Of a stretch of 8,768 bases of DNA, positions 1 through 5,988 are shown in pieces (position 1 is the stretch's first letter; the number at the start of each line of letters is the position of its first letter). Source of the stretch: Alphaproteobacteria bacterium (GTDB taxonomy: Bacteria; Pseudomonadota; Alphaproteobacteria; Micavibrionales; UBA1664); NCBI GenBank assembly GCA_002401195.1, contig NVSI01000032.1, positions 4,025-12,792 of the forward strand. Reading direction: 5' to 3'. The notes under the pieces were generated by a model. The model saw nothing but the letters and a program-made list of their open reading frames with translations. It did not search any database and was not told where the DNA came from. The translations under genes and the position numbers were made by a program.

Positions 1-1346
1 TGTTACTTATGGCATTTCGGTCGTGCGGAAAGTCAACATTGGTTGGGATTTTTGCCGCGTGGCTTTTGTATAATAATCCAAATTTACGGATCATGGTGAT
101 GGCTGCGGATTCTATTTTGGCAAAGAAAATGGTCAGGAATGTGAAACGGATTTTGGAACGTCACCCGTTGTCGTCGCATTTAAAACCAGCCAAATTAGAC
201 CAATGGGCCAGCGACCGTTTTACCGTTAACCGAACACAAGAATTACGTGACCCAAGTATGATCGCACGCGGTGTGACATCGAACATTACAGGCTCGCGCG
301 CGGACGTTGTTATTTATGATGATGTAGAGGTTCCAAACACCTCTACGACGATGGAAAAAAGAAATGAATTACGCGAACGATTGTCTGAGTCGACCTTTAT
401 TTTATCGGCTGGCGGCGCGCAACTTTATGTCGGGACGCCGCACACATATGACACGATTTACGCCGTCGATGAAGATGCGCAATCATCAGATCAATCAGAA
501 GCTTTCCTTGATGGTTTTAAAGATTTACGCGTCCCTATTTTAATGGGGTCGGGTGAAAGTGCGTGGCCTGCGCGTTTTTCTCGGGCTGAAATTACGGCGT
601 TAGAGCGCCAAGTCGGGCCCAACAGATTTGCCTCGCAAATGATGCTTCGTCCAACGAATATTTCCGAAGGGCGTCTTAACCCATCGCAATTGAAGTTTTA
701 TGATGGCGCGTTGGAATATTCCGAGGCACAACAAAAACCTATTTTAAAATTGAACGAAAAACGCCTTGTGTCCTGTTCGGCGTGGTGGGATCCATCCTTT
801 GGATCTGCAAGCGGAGATGCATCGGTTTTGGCAATCGTTTTTACGGATGAAAACGGGCAATATTATTTGCATCACCTTGCATATATTCGAACAAATGCAA
901 ATGATCCTGATGACGAAGCGACACAGCAATGCAAAAAAATTGTGGCGCTTTGTCGTCAATTTTATGTGCCATCCGTAAGCGTTGAAATTAACGGTATTGG
1001 AAAATTTTTACCTGCGATTTTAAAACGTGAAATGCGGAGCGTTGGATATCATTGTGCGGTGGTTGAACGGTCATCGCGTATAGCAAAAACGCAACGCATT
1101 TTAGAGGGGTTTGACGCGGTTTTGGCGGCGCAGGCCCTGTCGGTTCATGCATCGGTAAAGCAAACGCCGTTCTTGACCGAAATGCGGGAGTGGAGGCCGA
1201 CATCAAGCAATGCAAAGGATGATGGTTTGGACGCAACGGCGGGCGCATTGTCCCAAGAACCGATCCGTATTGGAACAGGCGGCGGTGCGCGTGGTTCACG
1301 TCAAAATTGGCAAGGCGGAAGCTCAATTTTTCACATTAAAAATTAA
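1..1346 (+). CDS. terL: Phage terminase large subunit, T7 gp19-like (5' end outside window)
   Basis: This is the DNA-packaging motor ATPase and nuclease that translocates phage DNA into proheads and cuts concatemers. The frame is open from the first complete codon (position 3), so the start lies upstream and at least 447 codons are visible. Residues are numbered from the Met at position 9. A Walker A-like AFRSCGKST lies at 2-10. A GSRADVVIYDDVE block at 95-107 contains Walker B (VVIYDDVE). LYVGTP at 139-144 is the ATPase coupling motif. The C-terminal RNase H-like nuclease has candidate metal-binding acids D261 (WWDPSFG), E326 (SVEING) and D404/D405/D408 (KDDGLDAT). The AFRxxGKS and GSRADxxIxDDVExP patterns recall the T7 gp19 (DNA maturase B) type rather than the lambda or T4 types. 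The gene ends 14 nt before the next gene and its AAAGGA ribosome site overlaps the stop codon, so it heads a packed late operon. No disruption is visible. Confidence 0.93.
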   Translation, partial: LLMAFRSCGKSTLVGIFAAWLLYNNPNLRIMVMAADSILAKKMVRNVKRILERHPLSSHLKPAKLDQWASDRFTVNRTQELRDPSMIARGVTSNITGSRADVVIYDDVEVPNTSTTMEKRNELRERLSESTFILSAGGAQLYVGTPHTYDTIYAVDEDAQSSDQSEAFLDGFKDLRVPILMGSGESAWPARFSRAEITALERQVGPNRFASQMMLRPTNISEGRLNPSQLKFYDGALEYSEAQQKPILKLNEKRLVSCSAWWDPSFGSASGDASVLAIVFTDENGQYYLHHLAYIRTNANDPDDEATQQCKKIVALCRQFYVPSVSVEINGIGKFLPAILKREMRSVGYHCAVVERSSRIAKTQRILEGFDAVLAAQALSVHASVKQTPFLTEMREWRPTSSNAKDDGLDATAGALSQEPIRIGTGGGARGSRQNWQGGSSIFHIKN

Positions 1347-1360
1347 AGGATATTTGAATA

Positions 1361-1666
1361 ATGGAACTTACTCTACCTACACATATGGTGTGGTGGTTGT
1401 CGGCGGTTTATATTCCGATAACGGCCGCGATTTTTACACTCACATTGAAAATAAAACGCGATCACGACGCGGCGATCGATGCGTTGCAACATCTTATCCA
1501 TACGCGCCATTCTCAACTGCGCGATTCACTCGCGGCTTATAAATTAGAGGTCGCAAAATATTATGCATCTGTATCGGATCTGCGCGAGGTTGAGAGACGT
1601 TTGGTTTCACATCTTTTACGCATTGAATCAAAACTGGATCGTCGAACAGAAAAGGAAATAAATTAA
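1361..1666 (+). CDS. Small phage membrane protein with coiled coil, spanin/XhlA-like topology
   Basis: The 101-residue protein has one hydrophobic segment at about residues 9-27 and then a long charged, helix-prone region to the end. A motif near the C-terminus, SDLREVERRLVSHLLRIESK, has the heptad pattern seen in many small phage coiled-coil proteins next to lysis genes. A signal-anchored N-terminus with a soluble coil would suit an inner-membrane spanin or a holin accessory protein. No Rz1-like lipoprotein partner is visible, so the role is only inferred. AAAGGA at 1345-1350 is its ribosome site. Its stop overlaps the next ATG by one base (TAATG), which indicates translational coupling to the hydrolase. 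Family membership is uncertain, but the gene is very likely real. Confidence 0.8.
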   Translation: MELTLPTHMVWWLSAVYIPITAAIFTLTLKIKRDHDAAIDALQHLIHTRHSQLRDSLAAYKLEVAKYYASVSDLREVERRLVSHLLRIESKLDRRTEKEIN

Positions 1667-2157
1667 TGGGAACTCAAAAAACATTAACCCCGATAATATC
1701 TAAAAAAAACCTTAAGGATGCAGAAAATTTCTTGGGTGAAATGCATGTCGATGTGATGGCGCGAACCTTGTGGGGTGAGGCACGATCCGAAGGGGTAAAG
1801 GGGATGGAGGCGGTCGCCCACGTGATTTTAAACCGTGTAAAATATGCAAAAAATAATGGCGGGAAATTTTGGTGGGGACATGATGTCACAACCGTGTGTC
1901 AACGCCCCTATCAATTTTCATGTTGGAATCATTCCGATCCAAACCGCGCGCGCATTATTGCTCTCGATTCATCCGATATTCATTTTCAAACATGTGTGCG
2001 GGTTGCTCGACGTGCGATCTATGGTGGCCTTGGGCGCGACATGACAAAAGGCGCAACGCATTATCATACATTTCATGTGAACCCGATTTGGTCGCGTGAT
2101 ATTGAACCAGTCACAATTGTAGGCGGACATAAATTTTACGATTTAAAAGGACAATAA
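1666..2157 (+). CDS. Cell-wall hydrolase, SleB family (probable phage endolysin)
   Basis: The 163-residue protein is almost entirely a SleB-type Hydrolase_2 domain, a peptidoglycan-cleaving fold of the lytic transglycosylase type. The pattern MARTLWGEARSEG at 31-43 contains the expected catalytic glutamate (E38). It is followed by GMEAVAHVILNRV, a Cys-containing CQRPYQFSCWN segment, and the conserved end GATHYHTFHVNPIW with GGHKFYDL. There is no signal peptide or membrane segment, so it should collect in the cytoplasm until a holin releases it; a holin gene lies about 1.3 kb downstream. AAAGGAA at 1651-1657 is a good ribosome site 8 nt before the ATG, and the start overlaps the preceding stop. 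Bacterial SleB homologues also act in spore-cortex or wall remodelling, but the phage context favours an endolysin. Confidence 0.9.
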   Translation: MGTQKTLTPIISKKNLKDAENFLGEMHVDVMARTLWGEARSEGVKGMEAVAHVILNRVKYAKNNGGKFWWGHDVTTVCQRPYQFSCWNHSDPNRARIIALDSSDIHFQTCVRVARRAIYGGLGRDMTKGATHYHTFHVNPIWSRDIEPVTIVGGHKFYDLKGQ

Positions 2158-2158
2158 A

Positions 2159-2968
2159 ATGTTTGAATTAAAAAGTGCAATTTCAAAATCATCCACCGTT
2201 AATGAAGAGGATGTGAAAAATACAAAGTCAGTTTTACGTGATTTCGGTTTGTATCCGAAAGACAAAGGCATAGAAAGTTTTACCGATAATGAATTATTTG
2301 ATGGGATTGAAAAATTTCAAAAGACAGCAGGGTTAAAAGTTGATGGCGTGATGCGCCCGAAAGGAGAGACGGAAACGCGGACCAATCAGGTGATGGATAA
2401 CATGAAAACACCACCAAAACCGCAAGAAAATCCAGATGTTAAGCGTAAACCAAAACCACCTGTGCCTGAGAAGAAGCCCGTGCGTGATTGTTCGGCATTA
2501 AAAGCGGCACTGGATAATGCGCGTCGTGATATGCGTGTGAAAGATGCGATCTTACGTAATGCGAATAAAGAATTACAGGCGTTGAAACAAAAACGCGATG
2601 CTTTGAAGACAGAGATTGAAAAAGAAACAGACCAAAGGAATAAGGCTGTTTTTAAAGGTATTTTAAAAGGCGGTTATCGTGGTGGGAGAATGGGATCTTT
2701 GATAGGTCCATTAGCAACTGCCGCAGGGACAGTTGCTGGCGGTACTATTGGTGGTACACTTGGTTATGGTGTGGAAGAGCTTGTTGATGTTTTGAGTGGT
2801 GATGGTACACTCGGAACCGTTGAAGAGAGTTATCAAAAAGTTGTTTCTGATATAGGAAATTTGTCAGTTGCTATTTCCAAGTTGTATGTTCCAGAATTAA
2901 GAGCAACACAAGAAAGGGTCAAGAAATCCAATGAAGCTTATCGCGTATGCAAAAACCATAATGGATAA
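2159..2968 (+). CDS. Peptidoglycan-binding phage protein with coiled coil and glycine-zipper segment
   Basis: The 269-residue protein shows five regions in order. Residues about 15-76 form a PG_binding_1-like domain with the pattern LFDGIEKFQKTAGLKVDGVM and GETE. A Lys/Pro-rich linker follows at 83-108. A charged coiled coil spans about 112-162 and starts at a Cys (CSALKAAL). A glycine-zipper hydrophobic stretch (GSLIGPLATAAG then GGTIGGTLGYG) spans about 170-205. A C-terminal helix ends in SNEAYRVCKNHNG. No N-terminal signal peptide is visible. The start is 1 nt after the hydrolase stop, with AAAAGGA 7 nt upstream. The combination suggests a protein bridging membrane and wall during lysis, or a virion or exclusion factor; the function is not known. 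The 3' end has an odd history: its last codons recur, diverged, 413 bp downstream after the membrane-protein gene. Confidence 0.82.
   Translation: MFELKSAISKSSTVNEEDVKNTKSVLRDFGLYPKDKGIESFTDNELFDGIEKFQKTAGLKVDGVMRPKGETETRTNQVMDNMKTPPKPQENPDVKRKPKPPVPEKKPVRDCSALKAALDNARRDMRVKDAILRNANKELQALKQKRDALKTEIEKETDQRNKAVFKGILKGGYRGGRMGSLIGPLATAAGTVAGGTIGGTLGYGVEELVDVLSGDGTLGTVEESYQKVVSDIGNLSVAISKLYVPELRATQERVKKSNEAYRVCKNHNG
2861..2890 (+). promoter_or_regulatory. Possible promoter for the AT-rich membrane-protein gene
   Basis: TTGTCA (2861-2866) and TATGTT (2885-2890) are separated by 18 nt and match the sigma-70 consensus at 5/6 and 4/6 positions. They lie inside the end of the preceding coding region, about 40 nt before the first ATG of the membrane protein. 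A private promoter plus a downstream terminator would be the usual layout of a moron. Such matches are common by chance in AT-rich DNA, so this is tentative. Confidence 0.22.
2930..2955 (+). repeat. Imperfect direct repeat, copy 1 (end of peptidoglycan-binding gene)
   Basis: AATGAAGCTTATCGCG followed by TATGCAAAA matches copy 2 at 3343-3367 (AATGAATCTTATCGCG then CGTGTAAAA), with only scattered differences. Weaker similarity continues about 19 bp upstream, 12 of 19 positions by eye. Copy 1 encodes NEAYRVCK, the C-terminus of the peptidoglycan-binding protein. Confidence 0.85.
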
Positions 2969-3347
2969 TTTTTTTTGGGGCAGTGTTCTGATTATTTATT
3001 GCTTGCCGTGGTTTTTACTACAGCTTTCTTTGGTTGTGATAAAAATTTTATTCAATGAAGAAACGGCATATGAGGATAGTTTTCTTATTGTGCATTTATT
3101 GCCTTGTGTTATTTATTTTTTTTTCTATGCACTTCTTTTTAAAAAGAGGTACATAGATTCACCTGTTAAATTAGTATCTTTATTTTTAGCAGTGTATTTT
3201 ATTGAAATTCTGTATTTATTTTTAAAATTTTCTTTGGGTTATCAATTTGATTATACAGAGGGTGTTTTTGATATGATTTATATAACTGTTTCTGGATTGC
3301 TCTCTTACGGAATTTTTGAAATGAAAAAGATTCGTGAAAACGAATGA
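2931..3347 (+). CDS. AT-rich four-helix membrane protein, unknown function (moron candidate)
   Basis: The 138-residue protein is dominated by four predicted membrane helices at about 17-40, 50-70, 80-101 and 112-130. Charged loops lie between them and the C-terminus is basic/acidic (MKKIRENE). I recognise no family. The first ATG (2931) lies inside the preceding gene, giving a 38-nt overlap. A second in-frame ATG at 2961 (MDNFFWGS), 8 nt before the preceding gene ends, is an equally plausible start by translational coupling. Neither has a strong ribosome site. GC over 3001-3300 is about 27% by direct count (81 of 300), against about 47% in a 120-bp sample of the neighbouring holin gene, so it is probably a recent import. 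Its stop codon falls inside the second copy of the direct repeat. Superinfection exclusion or another lysogen-expressed membrane function is a guess. Confidence 0.7.
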   Translation: MKLIAYAKTIMDNFFWGSVLIIYCLPWFLLQLSLVVIKILFNEETAYEDSFLIVHLLPCVIYFFFYALLFKKRYIDSPVKLVSLFLAVYFIEILYLFLKFSLGYQFDYTEGVFDMIYITVSGLLSYGIFEMKKIRENE

Positions 3348-3381
3348 ATCTTATCGCGCGTGTAAAAGATCGATGAGATAG
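3334..3381 (+). pseudogene. Fossil 3' tail of a peptidoglycan-binding-type gene (repeat copy 2)
   Basis: In the frame of AAT at 3343 the DNA reads VKTNESYRACKRSMR and then TAG at 3379-3381. This parallels the real C-terminus VKKSNEAYRVCKNHNG of the gene ending at 2968. It lacks a start and is cut off upstream by a TGA at 3322-3324, so it cannot be expressed as a tail here. It looks like the original end of the upstream gene, displaced when the AT-rich gene came in, or the remnant of a deleted second copy. The core repeat is 3343-3367. Confidence 0.65.
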
Positions 3382-3405
3382 AGATTGTAGAAGCTAATTA
3401 TCACA

Positions 3406-3430
3406 GGCCGCCTTTTTGGGCGGTTTTTTA
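3406..3430 (+). terminator. Intrinsic terminator before the holin gene
   Basis: CCGCC (3408-3412) pairs with GGCGG (3419-3423) around a TTTTTG loop. Two possible G-U pairs extend the stem, and a run of six T follows at 3424-3429. It ends the transcript of the peptidoglycan-binding and membrane-protein genes and separates them from the holin. Confidence 0.8.
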
Positions 3431-3452
3431 TTTGCAATGAAAGGACAATGAT

Positions 3453-3929
3453 ATGCTAGAAACCATCCTCTCTAAACTGGGGTTGCCGTTATTGATTGCG
3501 GCGGTCTCAAAGGCCTTGAAATCGATCGATAACCCGATTGCAAAAAGCGCCTCAGAATCACTTTCGAAAGTGGAAAATGCGATCGCAACGGGAAGTATAT
3601 CCGTTGAGCAAGCAAGTGAGGCGAACCGTCATATCGAACGATTATCCGAAATTGATTCCGATGCTTTGAAACAAATTAATGAATCTTTACGCGCGGAAAT
3701 CGCATCACAAGATGCATATGTACGGCGGATGAGGCCAACATTTGGGTATTTAATGGCATTCACATGGACGCTTCAGATGAGTGCGATTGCCTATATTATG
3801 GTGTTTGAAATCGCGCAGGCGAGCGTCATTTTAAAGGCGGTTGAATCGCTTTCATCCATTTGGGCTGTGGCGTTATCTGTTCTTGGGATTTACGTGTATA
3901 AACGGAGCGAAGATAAAAAACTGTATTAG
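3453..3929 (+). CDS. Phage holin, GTA-type 3-TM holin family (PF11351-like)
   Basis: The 158-residue protein would form the inner-membrane lesion that lets the endolysin reach the wall. An N-terminal hydrophobic stretch (about 8-20, LGLPLLIAAVSKAL) precedes an acidic linker. Next comes the family signature INESLRAEIASQDAYVRRMR leading into RPTFGYLMAFTWTLQM, then membrane segments at about 97-117 and 133-149, and the family-like ending GIYVYKRSEDKK. This matches the holin family first described in alphaproteobacterial gene transfer agents and also found in many prophages of that class. AAAGGA at 3440-3445 is a proper ribosome site 7 nt before the ATG. It lies just after an intrinsic terminator, so it may be transcribed by read-through or from a separate promoter. 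Its stop (3927-3929) overlaps the end of coaBC on the other strand. Confidence 0.88.
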   Translation: MLETILSKLGLPLLIAAVSKALKSIDNPIAKSASESLSKVENAIATGSISVEQASEANRHIERLSEIDSDALKQINESLRAEIASQDAYVRRMRPTFGYLMAFTWTLQMSAIAYIMVFEIAQASVILKAVESLSSIWAVALSVLGIYVYKRSEDKKLY

Positions 3930-5113
3930 ATATTTTTTAATTTTTTAACGATCGTTTCGGCCAGCGATTTTTTTGAAATAGCGTTAAATGATTCCGTTTC
4001 GGACTTCGTAATCCAGTGAACGGATGTTGTGTCCGATCCAAAAATTTGATCATTACTTACGTCGTTCGCGATGATAACGTCGCAATTTTTACGGGCCAAT
4101 TTCAGTGTCGCATTTTCAATTAAATTTTCAGTCTCAGCGGCAAAACCAATCACGATGTCAGGGCGATTTTTATGGTTTGATAGGGTCGATAAAATATCTG
4201 GATTTTCAGTAAATGTAATATCAAGTCCCATTTTTCCATCTGATTTTTTTTGTTTATGTGGCGTTTGTTCGACACCATAATCGGCAACGGCCGCCGCGCA
4301 AATCGCGATATCAGCGGGCAGAGATGTTTCAACCGCGGCCATCATTTCGACCGCGGTTTCAATGTGAATTGTGGTGACATTAGAGGGCGCGGGCAGGGCG
4401 GTTGGCCCCGTAATATATGTGACAGATGCGCCCGCATCACGAAGAGCGCAAGCAATGGCGTGCCCTTGCTTTCCGCTGGATCGGTTTCCGATAAAACGAA
4501 CAGGGTCGATCGGTTCGAATGTTGGGCCGCTGGTCACGATGGCCGTTTTCCCGATCAGGGGGCTATTGGACAAAAAAAAATCAGAGATATGCTTTAAAAT
4601 GACGTCGGGATATGCCAATCGCCCTTGTCCCGTTTCACCGCAGGCCATGTCGCCTGTGCCCGGTTCAATAATCGTGATGTCGCGTGATTTTAAGGTTTCG
4701 ATATTCGCCTGAAGAGCGGGGTTACCCCACATATGTGGGTTCATGGCAGGGGCAATCATCAATGGTTTATCGGTCGCCATACAGGCCGTCGTCGCCAAAT
4801 CATTACACAGGCCATTTGCGATTTTCCCAATGATGTCGGCACTTGCGGGGCAGATGACAACAAGATCGGCTTCGCGGCTGAGGCGGATATGTCCCATTTC
4901 AGATTCATCGTCCAAGTCAAAAAGATCGGTATAGCATTTCTCGCCCGAGAGAGCCGAAATGGATAGGGGTGTTACAAATTCTGCGCCCCCTTTGGTCAGG
5001 ATGCATCGTACGTTCCCGCCTGATTTTTTAATCAAGCGAATAAGTTCCAATGATTTATAGGCCGCGATTCCGCCGCTCACTATCAATAAAATACGTTTAT
5101 CGTGCATGTTCAT
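3926..5113 (-). CDS. coaBC: Bifunctional phosphopantothenoylcysteine decarboxylase / phosphopantothenate-cysteine ligase
   Basis: This enzyme carries out two steps of coenzyme A synthesis. The CoaB half joins cysteine to 4'-phosphopantothenate using CTP, and the FMN-dependent CoaC half decarboxylates the product to 4'-phosphopantetheine. I chose the ATG at 5113 (MNMHDKRILL, 395 residues) because it brings key residues into register with E. coli numbering: His75 (MGHIRL), Asn125 (PAMNPHMW) and Cys158 (DMACGE) in CoaC; Asn210 (IGNRSSGK), Ala275 (AAVADY) and Lys289 (KQKK) in CoaB. The flavin-binding start GGIAAYK and the CoaB pieces SGPTFEPIDPVR and GFAAET are also present. Another ATG at 5107 is possible. 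No Shine-Dalgarno site is visible and a terminator ends about 16 nt upstream, so expression may be leaderless or by read-through. The 3' end runs convergently into the phage holin with a 4-nt overlap. Confidence 0.96.
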   Translation of the reverse strand: MNMHDKRILLIVSGGIAAYKSLELIRLIKKSGGNVRCILTKGGAEFVTPLSISALSGEKCYTDLFDLDDESEMGHIRLSREADLVVICPASADIIGKIANGLCNDLATTACMATDKPLMIAPAMNPHMWGNPALQANIETLKSRDITIIEPGTGDMACGETGQGRLAYPDVILKHISDFFLSNSPLIGKTAIVTSGPTFEPIDPVRFIGNRSSGKQGHAIACALRDAGASVTYITGPTALPAPSNVTTIHIETAVEMMAAVETSLPADIAICAAAVADYGVEQTPHKQKKSDGKMGLDITFTENPDILSTLSNHKNRPDIVIGFAAETENLIENATLKLARKNCDVIIANDVSNDQIFGSDTTSVHWITKSETESFNAISKKSLAETIVKKLKNI

Positions 5114-5148
5114 GTCTGTACTTAAAAACAAAACCCCGCCTTTTGCAA
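5114..5148 (-). promoter_or_regulatory. Possible leaderless promoter of coaBC
   Basis: On the - strand, TTGCAA (4/6 match to the -35 consensus) and TTAAGT (3/6 match to the -10 consensus) are 17 nt apart and end 6 nt before the ATG at 5113. That is the geometry expected if transcription starts at the ATG. The -35 element would sit inside the terminator hairpin. The -10 match is weak, so this is a suggestion only. Confidence 0.2.
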
Positions 5149-5161
5149 GGACGGGGTTTTA
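5128..5161 (-). terminator. Strong intrinsic terminator after the secreted-protein gene
   Basis: AAAACCCCG (5130-5138) pairs with CGGGGTTTT (5152-5160). An inner CCTT/AAGG stem (5139-5142 with 5147-5150) leaves a single bulged A at 5151 and a four-base loop. On the - strand the stem is followed by TTTTGTTTTT, a good U-tract. It lies about 22 nt past the stop of the secreted-protein gene and just before coaBC. Confidence 0.9.
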
Positions 5162-5182
5162 ATAAATGTCTTTAACGGTTGA

Positions 5183-5878
5183 TTATTGCATCATACCTTT
5201 GGCAGTGTCCATAACATCACCAGCGGCAGGGGCAACGTTTTCAAGCTGCTGTGCGGCTTCTTCGTTTGCTTTTTCAGTTGCGATCTCTTCAATTTTTTCC
5301 ATGGCAGCGGCAACAGGATCTTGTGAGGCTTCTTGGGCTTCTGTTGCGACTTCCATCGCTTCGTTTAATACTGTTTCAGCTTCGGTCGCCATCTCAGTTG
5401 CCTCAGTCGCCATTTCAGTCGCTTCCGCAGTTAATGTTGCGGATTCGGCGACAACTTCTTCTGCGTCACCAGAGGCAGGCATAATGTTTGCAAAATCTGA
5501 TGCGTCCATTGTGTCATCGATGCCCAAGGCAGCGATAGAACCATCAGTTCCAGTAAAGTCCGTATTGAATGATGTTTCATCATTAAGAGATGAACCCGGA
5601 GCGACAGCAGCAGGCGCGCTTTCGATCATTGTGTTCACATCTTCGATATAATCACCGGCGGCAGGCATGATTGCTGCGGCTTCGGCGCCAGTCATTGGTG
5701 GAACCGCGATTGTGACTTCGTCTAAATACGCTTCGACTTCTGGAGTTGTTTCAGCTTGTCCGCCAAACCATGTTTGAACAGAACCCTTCATTGTATCGAG
5801 CCAACCAGCATCACCAGCCATAGCAGGCATTGCAATTGTTGCGATTAAGGCCGTTGTTAAAAGTAGTTGTTTTTTCAT
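5183..5878 (-). CDS. Secreted acidic Ala/Glu-rich protein with PA(A/S)GD repeats, unknown function
   Basis: The 231-residue protein starts with a clear Sec signal peptide, MKKQLLLTTALIATIAMPAMA, with likely cleavage at AMA|G after residue 21. The ATG at 5878 is preceded by a strong AAGGAG site with 7-nt spacing; a longer reading from further upstream would bury the signal peptide and is unlikely. The mature part is acidic, rich in Ala, Glu, Met and Thr, and lacks cysteine. It contains three spaced copies of a short motif: IMPAAGD (70-76), IMPASGD (132-138) and VAPAAGD (215-221). Tandem ATEMATE units lie at 151-164 within a helical Ala/Glu region running to about 210. I recognise no domain. 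It is probably periplasmic or exported, perhaps an envelope spacer or abundant structural protein, but this is inference. It is followed by its own terminator and sits where ubiB would be expected. Confidence 0.85.
   Translation of the reverse strand: MKKQLLLTTALIATIAMPAMAGDAGWLDTMKGSVQTWFGGQAETTPEVEAYLDEVTIAVPPMTGAEAAAIMPAAGDYIEDVNTMIESAPAAVAPGSSLNDETSFNTDFTGTDGSIAALGIDDTMDASDFANIMPASGDAEEVVAESATLTAEATEMATEATEMATEAETVLNEAMEVATEAQEASQDPVAAAMEKIEEIATEKANEEAAQQLENVAPAAGDVMDTAKGMMQ
5385..5426 (-). repeat. Tandem 21-bp repeat inside the secreted-protein gene
   Basis: Two adjacent 21-bp units (5385-5405 and 5406-5426) agree at 17 of 21 positions and encode ATEMATE twice. The differences are mostly at third codon positions, which suggests the duplication is old and maintained at protein level. 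Confidence 0.8.
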
Positions 5879-5885
5879 TCGTTTT

Positions 5886-5891
5886 CTCCTT
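5886..5891 (-). promoter_or_regulatory. Ribosome binding site deciding the secreted-protein start
   Basis: AAGGAG on the - strand lies 7 nt before the ATG at 5878. It fixes the start at the signal-peptide methionine rather than at a codon further upstream. Confidence 0.85.
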
Positions 5892-5924
5892 CTTTGATTC
5901 TGTGAATGTATATGTTTTACCAGA

Positions 5925-5945
5925 TGTTGCACTTAAAATGCAACA
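5925..5945 (-). promoter_or_regulatory. Inverted repeat upstream of the secreted-protein gene (operator or promoter region)
   Basis: TGTTGCA (5925-5931) and TGCAACA (5939-5945) are perfect 7-bp arms around a 7-bp AT-rich centre, about 47-67 nt before the ATG. On the - strand the upstream arm supplies TTGCAT as a possible -35 with TAAAAC 18 nt later as a weak -10. It could be a dimer-binding operator overlapping the promoter or a leader hairpin. No regulator is identifiable. Confidence 0.4.
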
Positions 5946-5988
5946 CAATAATAGTTTTTATGCAAATATAATGCCATATGTTGATATT

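Noticed and set aside
988..1326. Antisense open frame over the terminase nuclease domain
   Set aside because: No domain or start signal; the terminase frame is clearly coding.
1210..1542. Open frame bridging the terminase end and the next gene
   Set aside because: It is out of frame with two supported genes, has no ribosome site, and its composition follows from the overlapping genes.
4250..4712. Two overlapping + strand open frames inside coaBC
   Set aside because: They are antisense to a well-conserved enzyme with all key residues, and neither has a recognisable domain or ribosome site.
4726..4739. 14-bp perfect palindrome CCCACATATGTGGG
   Set aside because: It lies in the coaBC codons for the conserved NPHMWGN motif, so the protein sequence explains it.
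5114..5131. TTG start for coaBC at 5131
   Set aside because: It would begin inside the terminator U-tract and shift residue register; the ATG at 5113 restores H75, N125, C158 and N210.
5166..5651. Long Ser/Ala-rich open frame opposite the secreted-protein gene
   Set aside because: It mirrors the low-complexity Ala/Glu codons of the real gene, has no ribosome site, and the opposite strand has signal peptide, ribosome site and terminator.
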